Shown here: positions 26,662 through 35,229 of the stretch, piece after piece
Numbering within the stretch: the stretch's first letter is position 1
How the letters are laid out: the number at the start of each line of letters is the position of its first letter
Assembly (NCBI RefSeq): GCF_003247215.1
Contig: NZ_QKAP01000013.1
Coordinates: 18,785-82,784, forward strand
Source of the DNA: Malonomonas rubra
GTDB taxonomy: Bacteria; Desulfobacterota; Desulfuromonadia; Desulfuromonadales; Geopsychrobacteraceae
Direction of reading: 5' to 3'
DNA: 64,000 nucleotides
Position numbers and translations under genes: made by a program
The notes under the pieces: generated by a model
Seen by the model: only the letters and a program-made list of their open reading frames with translations
The model's database searches: none
What the model was told of the DNA's origin: nothing

Positions 26662-27504
26662 ATGATGCGCTGGTTTATTTTTGTCTTCATGTTCATCGCC
26701 CTGTCTGCTTGTGCCCAATCACGTAAGATTTCACGTCAGAGCTATTCCGATCTGGTCATTGCTGAAGATACGCTATGGAGCGGTTCGATCCTGATCGACG
26801 GCCAGGTTGAGGTGCTGCACAACGCCAAGTTAACGATTGCACCAGGAACGGACATCGCTTTTTCCTATCGGGATGAAAACCGTGATGGCCTGGGGGACGG
26901 GACTCTGATCGTTAAAGGGGAACTGGTGGCGGTCGGCAGCAAGCAGCAGCCGATCCGTTTTCGGAGCGCTAAAGAGAACCCTCAGCCGGGAGATTGGCTG
27001 GAAATAGCGGTCGATTTCTCCAAGGAGGTGCATCTTCGTTATTGTGAGATCCGTGATTCCGCCTATACGTTACATGCCCACTTTACCAACGGTCTGGTTG
27101 AAGACTGTCATATTCATCACAATATTGATGGTTGTCGCATCGGTCAGGCGACAATGGTTCTGCAACACAACCTAGTCGAGCATAATACCGGCAAGGGGAT
27201 TAATTTCCGGAACTCGCGGGTCAAGGTGCTCAATAACCTGATTCGCAACAATACGGCAGGGATTTTCCTGTTCGAAAACGATCAGCCCTTTGAGATCAGC
27301 GCCAACAATATACTCGATAATCAGTATCAGCTGCGGTTGGGGGATTTTTATGTGGCGGATGTCGATCTGCACGGTAATTGGTGGGGAACGGCGGACGAGG
27401 TTGCAATCAGAAAAGGAATTTACGATCGGCAGGTCGATCCGGAAATTGGGGTTGTCACGATTGATCCTTCCCCCACGCCGGTAAATAATGCCGGTCCGCG
27501 TTAG
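26662..27504 (+). CDS. NosD-like beta-helix lipoprotein
   Basis: 280 residues. Residues 1-17 form a lipoprotein signal with lipobox LSAC (Cys17). The body is a right-handed parallel beta-helix: repeated short units with N/H ladders (VEDCHIHHNIDGCRIG, VLNNLIRNNTAGIFLF, ISANNILDNQYQLRL) and the NosD/carbohydrate-binding signature LHGNWWGT near the end. NosD helps load copper into nitrous oxide reductase, but no nos genes are present. The many His and the Cys in the helix could bind metal. It follows the permease by 5 bp. Confidence 0.78.
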   Translation: MMRWFIFVFMFIALSACAQSRKISRQSYSDLVIAEDTLWSGSILIDGQVEVLHNAKLTIAPGTDIAFSYRDENRDGLGDGTLIVKGELVAVGSKQQPIRFRSAKENPQPGDWLEIAVDFSKEVHLRYCEIRDSAYTLHAHFTNGLVEDCHIHHNIDGCRIGQATMVLQHNLVEHNTGKGINFRNSRVKVLNNLIRNNTAGIFLFENDQPFEISANNILDNQYQLRLGDFYVADVDLHGNWWGTADEVAIRKGIYDRQVDPEIGVVTIDPSPTPVNNAGPR

Positions 27505-27631
27505 ATCTGGCGGTTAAATTGCAATGAATTGAGATTCTCGAGCAATTTGTTTGTTTCGTTACGAAGGTTTGTCGTTGTTTTTGACAAGACGCGGGTAGGT
27601 TTTGACGGTTTTTTGCCACTATGAGGCTGGT

Positions 27632-28960
27632 TTGAAAGTTTTTCGGCCAATTATCCTTTTGGTTATGATGTTTCTGGCTAATCCTGTGTTGGCTGCCGAG
27701 CAGAGACATCTACTGATTGATAAAAATCAGCGCTGGCAGGGGACGGTCGAGCTTGATCGGCCGGTTCTTGTGGCGGTTGACGCCCGGCTGGAAATTGCTC
27801 CCGGAGCGCGGATCAATGTTACGGCAAAGAAGGTCGTGCTTAAAGTTGAAGGCGAACTGGAGGCTCTCGGATCGGTTGCTCAACCAATCCGCTTTGAAGC
27901 GCCTCACGGTTGGTTCGGGATAGAGCTCCAGACTACAGAAAATAGCCGTTTTGAGCATGTGCAAATCGAAGGGGCGGAATCTGGAATTGCTGCATCGCAA
28001 AGCCGGTTCGAGGTAAGGAATAGTCTTTTTAGTAGTTGTAAAACGGCAATCAAACTAGATCGTCAATCTGAATCGGAGATTGCGCAGAACGAGTTTGTCG
28101 ATAATCAGACCGGCATCGATATCGGAACCCGTTCGCAGGGAGTGGTGAAGGAAAATTTATTTAAAGGAAATGCGGTGGCGGTTGTAGCCAGTCATAACAG
28201 TACCGGTATCGTCCGCGAAAATCGTTTTATTGCCAATCAGCAGGGAGTTTATGTACAACATCTTTTTCCTGGGACGATGAATGAAAACAGTTTCGAGCAG
28301 AATAAGACAGCGGTTATCTGCGACCAGACCATGGCCAGCCCGCTGATTACCGACAATCGTTTTGTCGGTAATGAAAAGGGGATTGTTAATCTGCTGGCGT
28401 CCAAACCGCAGGTGCGAAATAATTTGTTTCACGATAATGATATCGCCCTCGTGAACAATCAACTTGGCAGCCCAGTGGTTGAGAAGAATCTGTTTGTTGG
28501 TAACCGATTGGCGATCAAAAGTGAGCGGCGTTCCGCACCGCAGATAGAGTACAATCGGTTTCTGGAAAATGATTTAGCACTGTTCTGTGACTATCTTTCC
28601 TATCCGACGGTTAAACAGAATAATTTTATTACGAACAACATGGCGGTTAAGCTGGGTGACCATCAGAGTGCCGATATGGAGAAGCAGGGAGCTGCCGATA
28701 AACAGACGGAAAAAATACTTGCTGCTTCCGGGCGTCAAGGCAAACCAGCTGTTTTTCACCCTGCCTCTGGAATCGTTGATGTAAGTTTAAACTGGTGGGA
28801 ACCTGATGTGGAAGAAGAGATCGAGAAGTTCTTTTTCGACCGTTCTCAGGAGAAATGGGTGCTTGATGACGCGACCGGTAAGCGTTATCTTCGGGATGAA
28901 ATATCTTTTCGGCCAAGGTTGACGAAACCGGTTACCGATGCCGGAAGAAAATATCAATAG
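27632..28960 (+). CDS. exported NosD-like beta-helix protein, larger paralogue
   Basis: 442 residues from a TTG at 27632, which has GAGG five bases upstream and starts directly before a signal peptide (FRPIILLVMMFLANPVLAAE). The body repeats beta-helix rungs of about 22 residues (for example VRENRFIANQQGVYVQ, ITDNRFVGNEKGIVNL, VRNNLFHDNDIALVNN, VEKNLFVGNRLAIKSE) and ends with a LNWWEPD motif like the NWWG of the preceding gene. It shares the opening plan of that gene (a W-x-G strand, APG, a VEGELEALGS segment). The two are probably paralogues that arose by duplication. The role is unknown; periplasmic. Confidence 0.76.
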   Translation: MKVFRPIILLVMMFLANPVLAAEQRHLLIDKNQRWQGTVELDRPVLVAVDARLEIAPGARINVTAKKVVLKVEGELEALGSVAQPIRFEAPHGWFGIELQTTENSRFEHVQIEGAESGIAASQSRFEVRNSLFSSCKTAIKLDRQSESEIAQNEFVDNQTGIDIGTRSQGVVKENLFKGNAVAVVASHNSTGIVRENRFIANQQGVYVQHLFPGTMNENSFEQNKTAVICDQTMASPLITDNRFVGNEKGIVNLLASKPQVRNNLFHDNDIALVNNQLGSPVVEKNLFVGNRLAIKSERRSAPQIEYNRFLENDLALFCDYLSYPTVKQNNFITNNMAVKLGDHQSADMEKQGAADKQTEKILAASGRQGKPAVFHPASGIVDVSLNWWEPDVEEEIEKFFFDRSQEKWVLDDATGKRYLRDEISFRPRLTKPVTDAGRKYQ

Positions 28961-28971
28961 GTGAGGACTGG

Positions 28972-29283
28972 ATGGAAAAGAAAAAAGAAACGGAAGTGAA
29001 ACTGGAAATACAGATAGATGACGATGTCGCCGCAGGCCAATACATTAATATGGTGGTTATTAATCATAATGACAGCGAGTTTGTGCTTGATTGTATCTTT
29101 TTACAACCGCAAGCGCTGAAGGCAAAGGTGCGCTCTCGGTTGATTACCTCGCCGCGCCACGCCAAGCGACTGTTGTTGGCGCTGCAGAACAATGTTGTCA
29201 GTTATGAAAAGAAATATGGTGTCATTAACCTTGATGAAGGGAAACAGGCACCGGTTGAAAAATCTGACTCCCCGGTACATTAG
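28972..29283 (+). CDS. DUF3467 protein
   Basis: 103 residues. The sequence GQYINMVVINHNDSEFVLDC, then SRLITSPRHAKRLLLALQNN and VSYEKKYGVI, is characteristic of DUF3467, a small cytoplasmic family of unknown function. It starts 11 bp after the second beta-helix gene behind GTGAGGA. Confidence 0.86.
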   Translation: MEKKKETEVKLEIQIDDDVAAGQYINMVVINHNDSEFVLDCIFLQPQALKAKVRSRLITSPRHAKRLLLALQNNVVSYEKKYGVINLDEGKQAPVEKSDSPVH

Positions 29284-29301
29284 CTGTTGAGGAAGGATGA
29301 A

Positions 29302-29901
29302 ATGATGGCCTGGATCAAAAAGAAGATTGTGTTTCTGTTTCTGTTGTTTCTCACCACTTTGCCGGTAACTGGATTCGCCTGTGTCGGAAAGACTCTGGTT
29401 GTCGGTTCGACCGGAGGAGTGCAGCAGGAACTGTTAGCGAATATGCTCGCTCAACTGATCACTGAGCGGACCGGAACTTCAGTCAAATTGGTAAATCATG
29501 ACTCTAGCCAGAGTGCACACCAAGCGTTGATGAAAGACGATCTGGATATTTATGTCGAGTATACCGGAGTCGGGCAAATTGAAATATTGGGTGGTGAGCC
29601 GATTAACGACCCTGAACTGCTGTATGAAGCGGTAAAGAAACGTTACAATGAAGAGCTGAATATTGTCTGGCTCAAGCCGCTTGGTTTTGAAGCCAATATT
29701 GTGGATCTTACTTTACCAGCACAGGCGGTTCCGATAGCGAGGAAGGATACACTGAAAAAATTTCCTGCTCTGGCGCGTTTGATCAACAAATTGAGTGGAA
29801 AAATTAATGCACGGACAATCGCCCAGCTTGAAGAGCAGACTACTTCACAGGGAGTAAAAGAGGTTGCTCGGGGGTTTTTAAAGCAGAATCGGCTGATCTG
29901 A
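29302..29901 (+). CDS. glycine-betaine-type (OpuAC) binding protein, shortened
   Basis: 199 residues from the ATG at 29302, six bases after GAGGAAGG. A signal peptide (KKKIVFLFLLFLTTLPVTGFA) precedes a substrate-binding fold: TLVVGSTGGVQQELLANMLA, LVNHDSSQSAHQALMKDDLD, IYVEYTGVGQIEILGGEP. It then passes from WLKPLGFEAN straight to the usual C-terminal part (DTLKKFPALARLINKLSG, then VKEVARGFLKQNRLI). About 90-100 residues that normally form most of the second lobe are missing, without any frame break. There are no permease or ATPase genes nearby. It may be a truncated relative with another role. Confidence 0.75.
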   Translation: MMAWIKKKIVFLFLLFLTTLPVTGFACVGKTLVVGSTGGVQQELLANMLAQLITERTGTSVKLVNHDSSQSAHQALMKDDLDIYVEYTGVGQIEILGGEPINDPELLYEAVKKRYNEELNIVWLKPLGFEANIVDLTLPAQAVPIARKDTLKKFPALARLINKLSGKINARTIAQLEEQTTSQGVKEVARGFLKQNRLI

Positions 29902-29922
29902 TTTAAATCCGTCAAAGACAAA

Positions 29923-29966
29923 AACACCAAACCGCCCGGTCAGTATGACTCGGACGGTTTGGTGTT
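29923..29966. terminator. bidirectional terminator between converging genes
   Basis: AACACCAAACCG (29923-29934) pairs perfectly with CGGTTTGGTGTT (29955-29966), with a further GTC/GAC-type pairing inside. It lies between the ends of the binding-protein gene and the diguanylate cyclase gene. Only short A/T runs flank it. Confidence 0.65.
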
Positions 29967-29990
29967 AAAAGGTCCTTCTGGTTGTAGAGA

Positions 29991-30917
29991 TTAATTGGAA
30001 ATCTCTTTGTCTCTGACTTGGTTACGACCACGATTTTTGGCTTCGTAGAGAGCATCATCTGCGACCCGAATAATCTCATCGATCGAGCCTTCATCCGTAC
30101 CATCATAGCCCGCCACTCCGAAGCTCATGGTCAGTTGATAATTTTCCATCGGTGCAGGCAACTTCATTTCGGTAGCAAGTTTCCGGATCCGTTCAGCGAC
30201 ATCATAAGCGGACTCCAGATCGGTTTCCGGCAGTACCAAACAAAATTCCTCCCCGCCATATCGCGCTGCAAGGTCATAGGTCCTGAGTTCATCCTGCAGC
30301 AAATCGGCAACATTGGTTAAGACTTCGTCGCCGATCTGGTGACCGTAGTTGTCGTTGACTTTTTTGAAGTGGTCGATATCAGTCATAATCAAAGAGAGTG
30401 GTTTTTTGTTCCGGAAGCAGCGGTTTAACTCCACCTCAAGCTTTTCATAGAGATGGCGGCGATTGTAGAGGCGGGTCAGCGGATCAGTTTGAGCCAACTG
30501 CAGCAAAAGTTGATTGCTGCGGCGCAACTCATCCTGCAATGTTTTGATCTGCATTTGGACATGCACGCGTGCTACGATTTCCGCTGGCTCGAATGGCTTG
30601 GTAATGTAATCGCAAGCGCCAGATTCTAAACCACGGATTTTCGTGCTCAGGTCACCATGACAGGTCAGCATGATGATCGGTATTGCTTTTAAATCTTCTC
30701 GAGATTGCATCATGGCGAGAAATTTCAATCCATCGATGCCAGGCATTTCGATATCGCATAAAACCAGATCAACCTTGTTGCTGACGAGCAATTTGAAGGC
30801 TTCGATGCCATCGGCAGCCGTCAGGATTTTGGAAAACAACCGTCCATCAGCAAAAATCTGCTCCACCTGGGTGCGGATTGCCTTGGAATCATCGATGATA
30901 AGTAATGAGCGATTCAT
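29991..30917 (-). CDS. response regulator with diguanylate cyclase (REC-GGDEF)
   Basis: 308 residues. The receiver spans 1-120 (LLIIDDSKAIR, LVLCDIEMPGIDG, ITKPFEPAE). The GGDEF domain has an intact active site GGEEF at 221-225 and a product-inhibition I-site RTYD at 212-215, so it should make cyclic di-GMP and be feedback-regulated. The architecture equals a single-receiver PleD/WspR type. Transcribed alone from the minus strand; no partner kinase adjacent. Confidence 0.94.
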   Translation of the reverse strand: MNRSLLIIDDSKAIRTQVEQIFADGRLFSKILTAADGIEAFKLLVSNKVDLVLCDIEMPGIDGLKFLAMMQSREDLKAIPIIMLTCHGDLSTKIRGLESGACDYITKPFEPAEIVARVHVQMQIKTLQDELRRSNQLLLQLAQTDPLTRLYNRRHLYEKLEVELNRCFRNKKPLSLIMTDIDHFKKVNDNYGHQIGDEVLTNVADLLQDELRTYDLAARYGGEEFCLVLPETDLESAYDVAERIRKLATEMKLPAPMENYQLTMSFGVAGYDGTDEGSIDEIIRVADDALYEAKNRGRNQVRDKEISN

Positions 30918-31064
30918 TGATATGCGCTTATGGATATATGCATTTATAGTAGGGAGCTTGGTTGATTCTAATTTCAGTCTATCCGCAAAGTAAAGATTTT
31001 TTGGAGAAATTTTTCCCGAAAATTAGTAAATGTAGCAGGAGGCGATTGAGCTATTAATTTTATT

Positions 31065-31103
31065 GGCTCTAGATTGGCAGACCTTTTCTGCTAATCTAGA
31101 GCC
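31065..31103 (-). terminator. hairpin after aroG, probable terminator
   Basis: A 16-base inverted repeat, GGCTCTAGATTGGCAG (31065-31080) with CTGCTAATCTAGAGCC (31088-31103), one mismatch, around a 7-base loop. It lies 36 bases after the DAHP synthase stop. The following T content is poor, so termination strength is uncertain. Confidence 0.55.
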
Positions 31104-31138
31104 GCATATCAAATTATCTTACAAATCTAAATTCGCTC

Positions 31139-32185
31139 TTATCGCCCTAGTCGCTCAAAGGTTCGAATCAGCATATCTTCGGTTGTTTTCCAGTCGACAC
31201 ATTTGTCAGTGACAGAAACTCCATATTTTAGCTGGCTTAAATCTTCAGGGATGCCCTGGTTCCCGGCTTCCAAGTTGCTTTCGATCATCACACCATTGAT
31301 CGCTGTAGTGCCAGAAATGATCTGCTCAACAATGCTGTCGAGCACCTCCCCTTGGCGCTCGTGGTCTTTGTAGGAGTTGGCATGGCTGCAGTCGACCATG
31401 ATTGATGGCGGAAGCCTGTTGTTTTTTAGTAGTTCGCTAGTATCAGCGATGTCTTGTGGCGAGTAATTCGGCCCGTCGTTTCCGCCGCGCAAAACAATAT
31501 GGATGTCCGGGTTGCCGGTCGTTTCTACAATGGAACTGCGACCCTCGTAATTGATCCCCAGAAAGCTGTGTGGTTGGCAGGCCGCTGCCATGGCATCGGT
31601 TGCAATCTTCAGTCCACCGTCAGTGCCATTTTTGAAGCCGACCGGAAAAGAAAGGCCGCTGGCCATTTCGCGATGGGTCTGTGATTCGGTAGTACGGGCA
31701 CCGATAGCTCCCCAACTGATGATGTCAGAGAGATATTGCGGGATGGTTGGCTCAAGCATTTCGCTAGCAATCGGTAACCGAAGCTTGGTGATGGCATTGA
31801 AAAGCTGTCGGGCGATGCCTAGTCCCTTGGAGATTCTGTGGGTACCGTTCATGTCGGGATCGTTGATCAAGCCTTTCCAACCTACCGTAGTGCGCGGTTT
31901 TTCGAAATAAACGCGCATGACAATGAACAGCTTTTCCTTTACTTTTTCAGAAAGCTTGGCCAGGCGCTCCGCATATTCGAGGGCTGCTTTCGGGTCATGG
32001 ATGGAGCAGGGACCAACGACAACGATCAGACGCTTGTCTTCACCACGCAGGATTGCTTTGATGGTATTGCGGCTGTTGTTGACAAAAACTGCATCTTCTG
32101 TGTCTAAGGGGAAAACCTGCTTCAGGTCAGCAGGGGCGATGATTGGAGTGACTTCGCGAACGTTAAGATTGTTTGTCTGAACCAT
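31139..32185 (-). CDS. aroG: 3-deoxy-7-phosphoheptulonate synthase, class I
   Basis: 348 residues, normal for the AroG/AroF/AroH family. Signature regions: LIVVVGPCSIHDPKAALEYA, MRVYFEKPRTTVGWKGLIND, LPIASEMLEPTIPQYL, GARTTESQTHREMASGLS, and IMVDCSHANSYKDHERQ. It makes the first intermediate of aromatic amino acid synthesis from PEP and erythrose 4-phosphate. The ATG at 32185 follows GAGGAAACC. Which amino acid inhibits it cannot be stated. Confidence 0.96.
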   Translation of the reverse strand: MVQTNNLNVREVTPIIAPADLKQVFPLDTEDAVFVNNSRNTIKAILRGEDKRLIVVVGPCSIHDPKAALEYAERLAKLSEKVKEKLFIVMRVYFEKPRTTVGWKGLINDPDMNGTHRISKGLGIARQLFNAITKLRLPIASEMLEPTIPQYLSDIISWGAIGARTTESQTHREMASGLSFPVGFKNGTDGGLKIATDAMAAACQPHSFLGINYEGRSSIVETTGNPDIHIVLRGGNDGPNYSPQDIADTSELLKNNRLPPSIMVDCSHANSYKDHERQGEVLDSIVEQIISGTTAINGVMIESNLEAGNQGIPEDLSQLKYGVSVTDKCVDWKTTEDMLIRTFERLGR

Positions 32186-32241
32186 GGTTTCCTCGCAAAA
32201 TAATATATATGTCGTAATTGCAGAAAATGAAAAGTTGTCTT

Positions 32242-32270
32242 AATCTATCGGCTTTCCGCATTAAAGTCAA
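32242..32270 (-). promoter_or_regulatory. sigma70-type promoter of aroG
   Basis: On the minus strand TTGACT (32265-32270), a 17-base spacer, and TAGATT (32242-32247), about 57 bases before the start codon. Found by eye. Confidence 0.5.
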
Positions 32271-32384
32271 AGTTTCTGCGGGTTTGGGAATGTCGAACTA
32301 CGGTTTGACAGGTTTTTGCAGGTTTTGTATAAGTATATAAAATTACGGTAAATTTACTTCGTTTGTTAGGGAAGGTGGGATGTT

Positions 32385-32666
32385 ATGGGTATGCTAATCG
32401 TTGCGATTGCCAGGATTATCGATCTGGCTTTCAATATTTATATTTTTATTGTCATCGCCCGTGCGCTGATTTCATGGGTCAACCCGGATCCGTATAATCC
32501 GATTGTCCGTTTTTTGCATAGTGCAACCGATCCGGTCCTCTACAAGTTACGTAAAATGCTCCCATTTTTGCGCGCTGGAAGCTTCGATTTTTCACCGATC
32601 GTGTTGCTTTTACTCTTGTCCGTCATCCAGCAGTTGGTGATGTCATTCCTGATGCAGTTGGCATAA
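32385..32666 (+). CDS. YggT family membrane protein
   Basis: 93 residues with two membrane segments (about 8-28 and 66-90) around the family motif RALISWVNPDPYNPIVRFLH and the DPVLYKLRKMLP segment. YggT proteins are linked to osmotic shock and to cell-division gene neighbourhoods. The divIVA gene starts 28 bp downstream. Confidence 0.9.
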   Translation: MGMLIVAIARIIDLAFNIYIFIVIARALISWVNPDPYNPIVRFLHSATDPVLYKLRKMLPFLRAGSFDFSPIVLLLLLSVIQQLVMSFLMQLA

Positions 32667-32693
32667 TTGTTTGCTGATCAAAGAGGATAATAA

Positions 32694-33224
32694 ATGCGTA
32701 TTACTCCGATAGAAATTCAGCAACATCAGTTCAAGAGCCGCCTGCTGGGGTACGACACAGCAGCTGTCGATCATTTCCTCGAGATGCTTGCTGATGAACT
32801 TGAGCGTTTGCACAAGCAGAACAATGAACTTAAAGAGTCTCTGGCGCGAACCCGGACATCGCTTGAGCAGATGCGCGATCGTGAAAAGGCGCTTCAGGAA
32901 ACGCTGATGACTGCACAGCGGGTGACAGAAGAATTGAAGGAAAATGCTCGGAAAGAAGCCGAGATCTTGGTCGCCGAAGCTCATCTTGAGGGGGAACAGG
33001 TTGTCCGGGATGCCGCCGAACGGCGAGTCCAGCTGATCAGCGAAATTCAGGAATTGAGGCGGCAAAAGATCTCGTTTGAAGCTAGTTTACGGTCGTTGAT
33101 TGAAGGTCACCTGAAGCTTCTCGATCTTGATATCCTGCAAATCGAAGCAGATGAACATCAAGCAAGGCTACTCGATCAAGTTTCTTCTGGACTGCCTTTC
33201 GATAAAGAGGGCGATCAATTTTGA
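32694..33224 (+). CDS. DivIVA domain protein
   Basis: 176 residues. The N-terminal membrane-curvature-sensing segment reads ITPIEIQQHQFKSRLLGYD, with the following VDHFLEMLADELERL coiled coil; the rest is a long coiled coil rich in Glu/Arg/Lys. DivIVA homologues mark poles and septa. The family is best studied in Gram-positives but also occurs in deltaproteobacteria next to yggT and yggU, as here. The start codon of the next gene overlaps its stop (TTGA). Confidence 0.9.
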   Translation: MRITPIEIQQHQFKSRLLGYDTAAVDHFLEMLADELERLHKQNNELKESLARTRTSLEQMRDREKALQETLMTAQRVTEELKENARKEAEILVAEAHLEGEQVVRDAAERRVQLISEIQELRRQKISFEASLRSLIEGHLKLLDLDILQIEADEHQARLLDQVSSGLPFDKEGDQF

Positions 33225-33532
33225 GTTATCCGTGTCTGAAAGAAAACGTGGTCGGGGTCATTTTGCAGATTCAGGTTCAACCTCGTTCGAGCCGCAATCA
33301 GTTGGTCGGTCTTCAGGGTGATGCCCTGAAGATCAAGCTGACTTCTCCTCCTGTGGATGGTGCTGCCAATAAAGCATGCTGTGCCTTTTTGGCAAAGGTT
33401 TTTGGAGTCGCCAAGGGAGATGTTGAGCTTGTTGCCGGGGACAAATCGCGGCAAAAAAGAATCTTGCTCAACGGCTTGGATTTGGCGACGGCAGAACAAA
33501 TACTCAAATCCCAGCTTGAAGCTGCGTCTTGA
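33221..33532 (+). CDS. DUF167 (YggU) family protein
   Basis: 103 residues. The core reads IQVQPRSSRNQLVGLQGDAL, KIKLTSPPVDGAANKACCAFLA, KVFGVAKGDVELVAGDKSRQK, all typical of YggU. The TTG at 33221 overlaps the divIVA stop and has AAAGAGGG about ten bases upstream. Function unknown. Confidence 0.9.
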   Translation: MSYPCLKENVVGVILQIQVQPRSSRNQLVGLQGDALKIKLTSPPVDGAANKACCAFLAKVFGVAKGDVELVAGDKSRQKRILLNGLDLATAEQILKSQLEAAS

Positions 33533-33557
33533 CAGCGGTTGTTTCTGGTTATATTAT
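33529..33557 (+). promoter_or_regulatory. sigma70-type promoter of the FmdB-type gene
   Basis: TTGACA (33529-33534), a 17-base spacer, TATTAT (33552-33557). The -35 box overlaps the yggU stop codon. The ATG lies 49 bases downstream of the -10 box. Confidence 0.68.
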
Positions 33558-33606
33558 CTCCCTTCATTTCTGTAGAATAAAAAAATAATTGCAGGAGTAG
33601 ATGGTT

Positions 33607-33849
33607 ATGCCGTTGTATGAATATCAGTGTGAGTCGTGCGGACTACAATTTGAAGTCCGGCAAAAGTTTTCTGATGATCCGGTCAGCAAATGCCATGAAT
33701 GCGGCGGACCGGTCAATAAGCTGATCTCGCAAGGGGGATTCGCTCTGAAAGGCGGGGGATGGTATCAGCAGGGTTACAGCCAGAAGCCTTCTTGTGGTAG
33801 CCAGAAGAGTGAAGGCTGCGCTGGGTGTCCGAACGCTGTTAACAGTTGA
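33607..33849 (+). CDS. FmdB-type zinc ribbon protein
   Basis: 80 residues. It starts MPLYEYQCESCG and has CHECGG, giving the CxxC...CxxC zinc ribbon, followed by a Gly-rich tail with more cysteines (CGSQKSEGCAGCP). The ATG at 33607 is chosen over 33601 because it is nine bases from AGGAG and gives the family's usual MP start. Putative regulatory or metal-binding protein; role unknown. Confidence 0.88.
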   Translation: MPLYEYQCESCGLQFEVRQKFSDDPVSKCHECGGPVNKLISQGGFALKGGGWYQQGYSQKPSCGSQKSEGCAGCPNAVNS

Positions 33850-33871
33850 TCCGGTAAAATGATCAGTCTGT

Positions 33872-33899
33872 AGCCCCGCATCAGCTTTGCGGGGCTTTC
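33872..33899 (+). terminator. terminator after the FmdB-type gene
   Basis: AGCCCCGCA pairs with TGCGGGGCT around TCAGCTT, followed by TTCTT. Confidence 0.8.
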
Positions 33900-33949
33900 T
33901 TATGTGACCCCTGTCAAGACAAACTTTCCTGTTGTTAAAGACTGAAGGC

Positions 33950-35140
33950 GTTTGAGCAATATCCCTTTCTCATTCGTGTCCTTTAATCGCCAAGTACCAA
34001 TCCGGTACGCCCAACGAACCTCACCCTTTTCGTTCCGCCACCCGAAGTGGACAAAGTCCCGTCGCGTCAGACCTGTTTATGTTGCAGGTCGGTAGGCTCT
34101 TTGTTCGATGCTCAAGCACCAGAGGATAATTGCTGATTTTTTTGCCGAAGCAGCAGTCGCCTTTTGTGGAATACCGGTTTTGTTGAGCAGTTTGTTGTAT
34201 AGTTCGCCAGCCTTGTAACCTTTTGCTCGCCATATTCAGGCGGCTTCTATTAGCAATGATCGTAAGCGTTTTTGTCCAACTGGCATTAAATAACAACGAG
34301 GTGTTTTCTCACCGCTGTGTCGAACTGTTGGTGCAAATCCAAGATAACTGTTGACCTTTTCTGCACGGTTAAATCGTTCAGGGTGAAACGGCTCAAGATG
34401 AAAGGTTGTGGCGACAACCTTGCCGAGCCCAGGGACTGTTGTGAGTACTCGAATCACCGGCCGATGACTCGGGCGCCGGTTGAGTTGTTCCGTTGACCTG
34501 CCACTTCACTCAGCTTTCGTTGAAGAAATTCCAGCTCTCACAAGTGGCTGTCAATGGATAAGCGCCCCTCGGGCAAAAGAGGGAGTGCGGCGAGGTGGGT
34601 TTTGAAATCCGAGCGCCAGTTCTTGACAGCAATTGTTTCCTCGAACCCGTGACAGAGGAGAAAACCCTTAATCCGCTGTTTGCATTGGCGAGTTCGACCT
34701 GGCATCGGATGCCGACGACGCAACAAGGCTCGATGAACCTCCTCCTAGGCTGAAGGTAGAGATAGGGCGAATCAACTTTTTTTGTACAATAGTGAGCCAG
34801 CTTCAAACAATCGAGCCGATCCGTTTTGGAATCAGGACTGACGCTTCTTGGAATTTTACTCGGGGCTGTAACAATCACAGGGAACCCTTCTACCTGTAAA
34901 GCACGAGCCAGGGAAAAGCCAGTCAGTCCTGCTCCATAGGTAACTCCCACAACGTGAATGTTTAGCTGGCACAATGTTTTACAAAAACTTCCGGGCAAGC
35001 AAACCGTTGTGAATGTAATATGTTCTGTCGTCTACTCTGAGCAGAGCGAAATGGTAACTACGCTTGTGGACGTCCAAGTCGATCCAGAACGGTTCCGCTT
35101 GATGTGTCGAGAGAAAAGACTGCAGAGCAGATAAACTCTA
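33950..35140 (-). pseudogene. IS110-family transposase, decayed insertion sequence
   Basis: The minus strand carries pieces of an IS110/IS1111-type transposase in several frames. The DEDD N-terminal part is seen as FWIDLDVHKRSYHFALL and then TGFSLARALQVEGFPVIV, APSKIPRS and SKTDRLDCLKLAHYCTKK. The C-terminal transposase-20 part is seen as LTTVPGLGKVVATTFHLEPF, FNRAEKVNSYLGFAPTVRHS and GQKRLRSLLIEAA. Stops and frameshifts separate these pieces, so no active transposase remains. IS110 elements have no long terminal repeats, and the exact ends could not be fixed. Confidence 0.8.
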
Positions 35141-35229
35141 TCTTGCCATACTGGCCTCCTGACTTGTTCAGAAATGCGGATTTCTTTCAAGTCTACCGTG
35201 GGGGCCAACATGGTATTTTCTTTTGTTCA

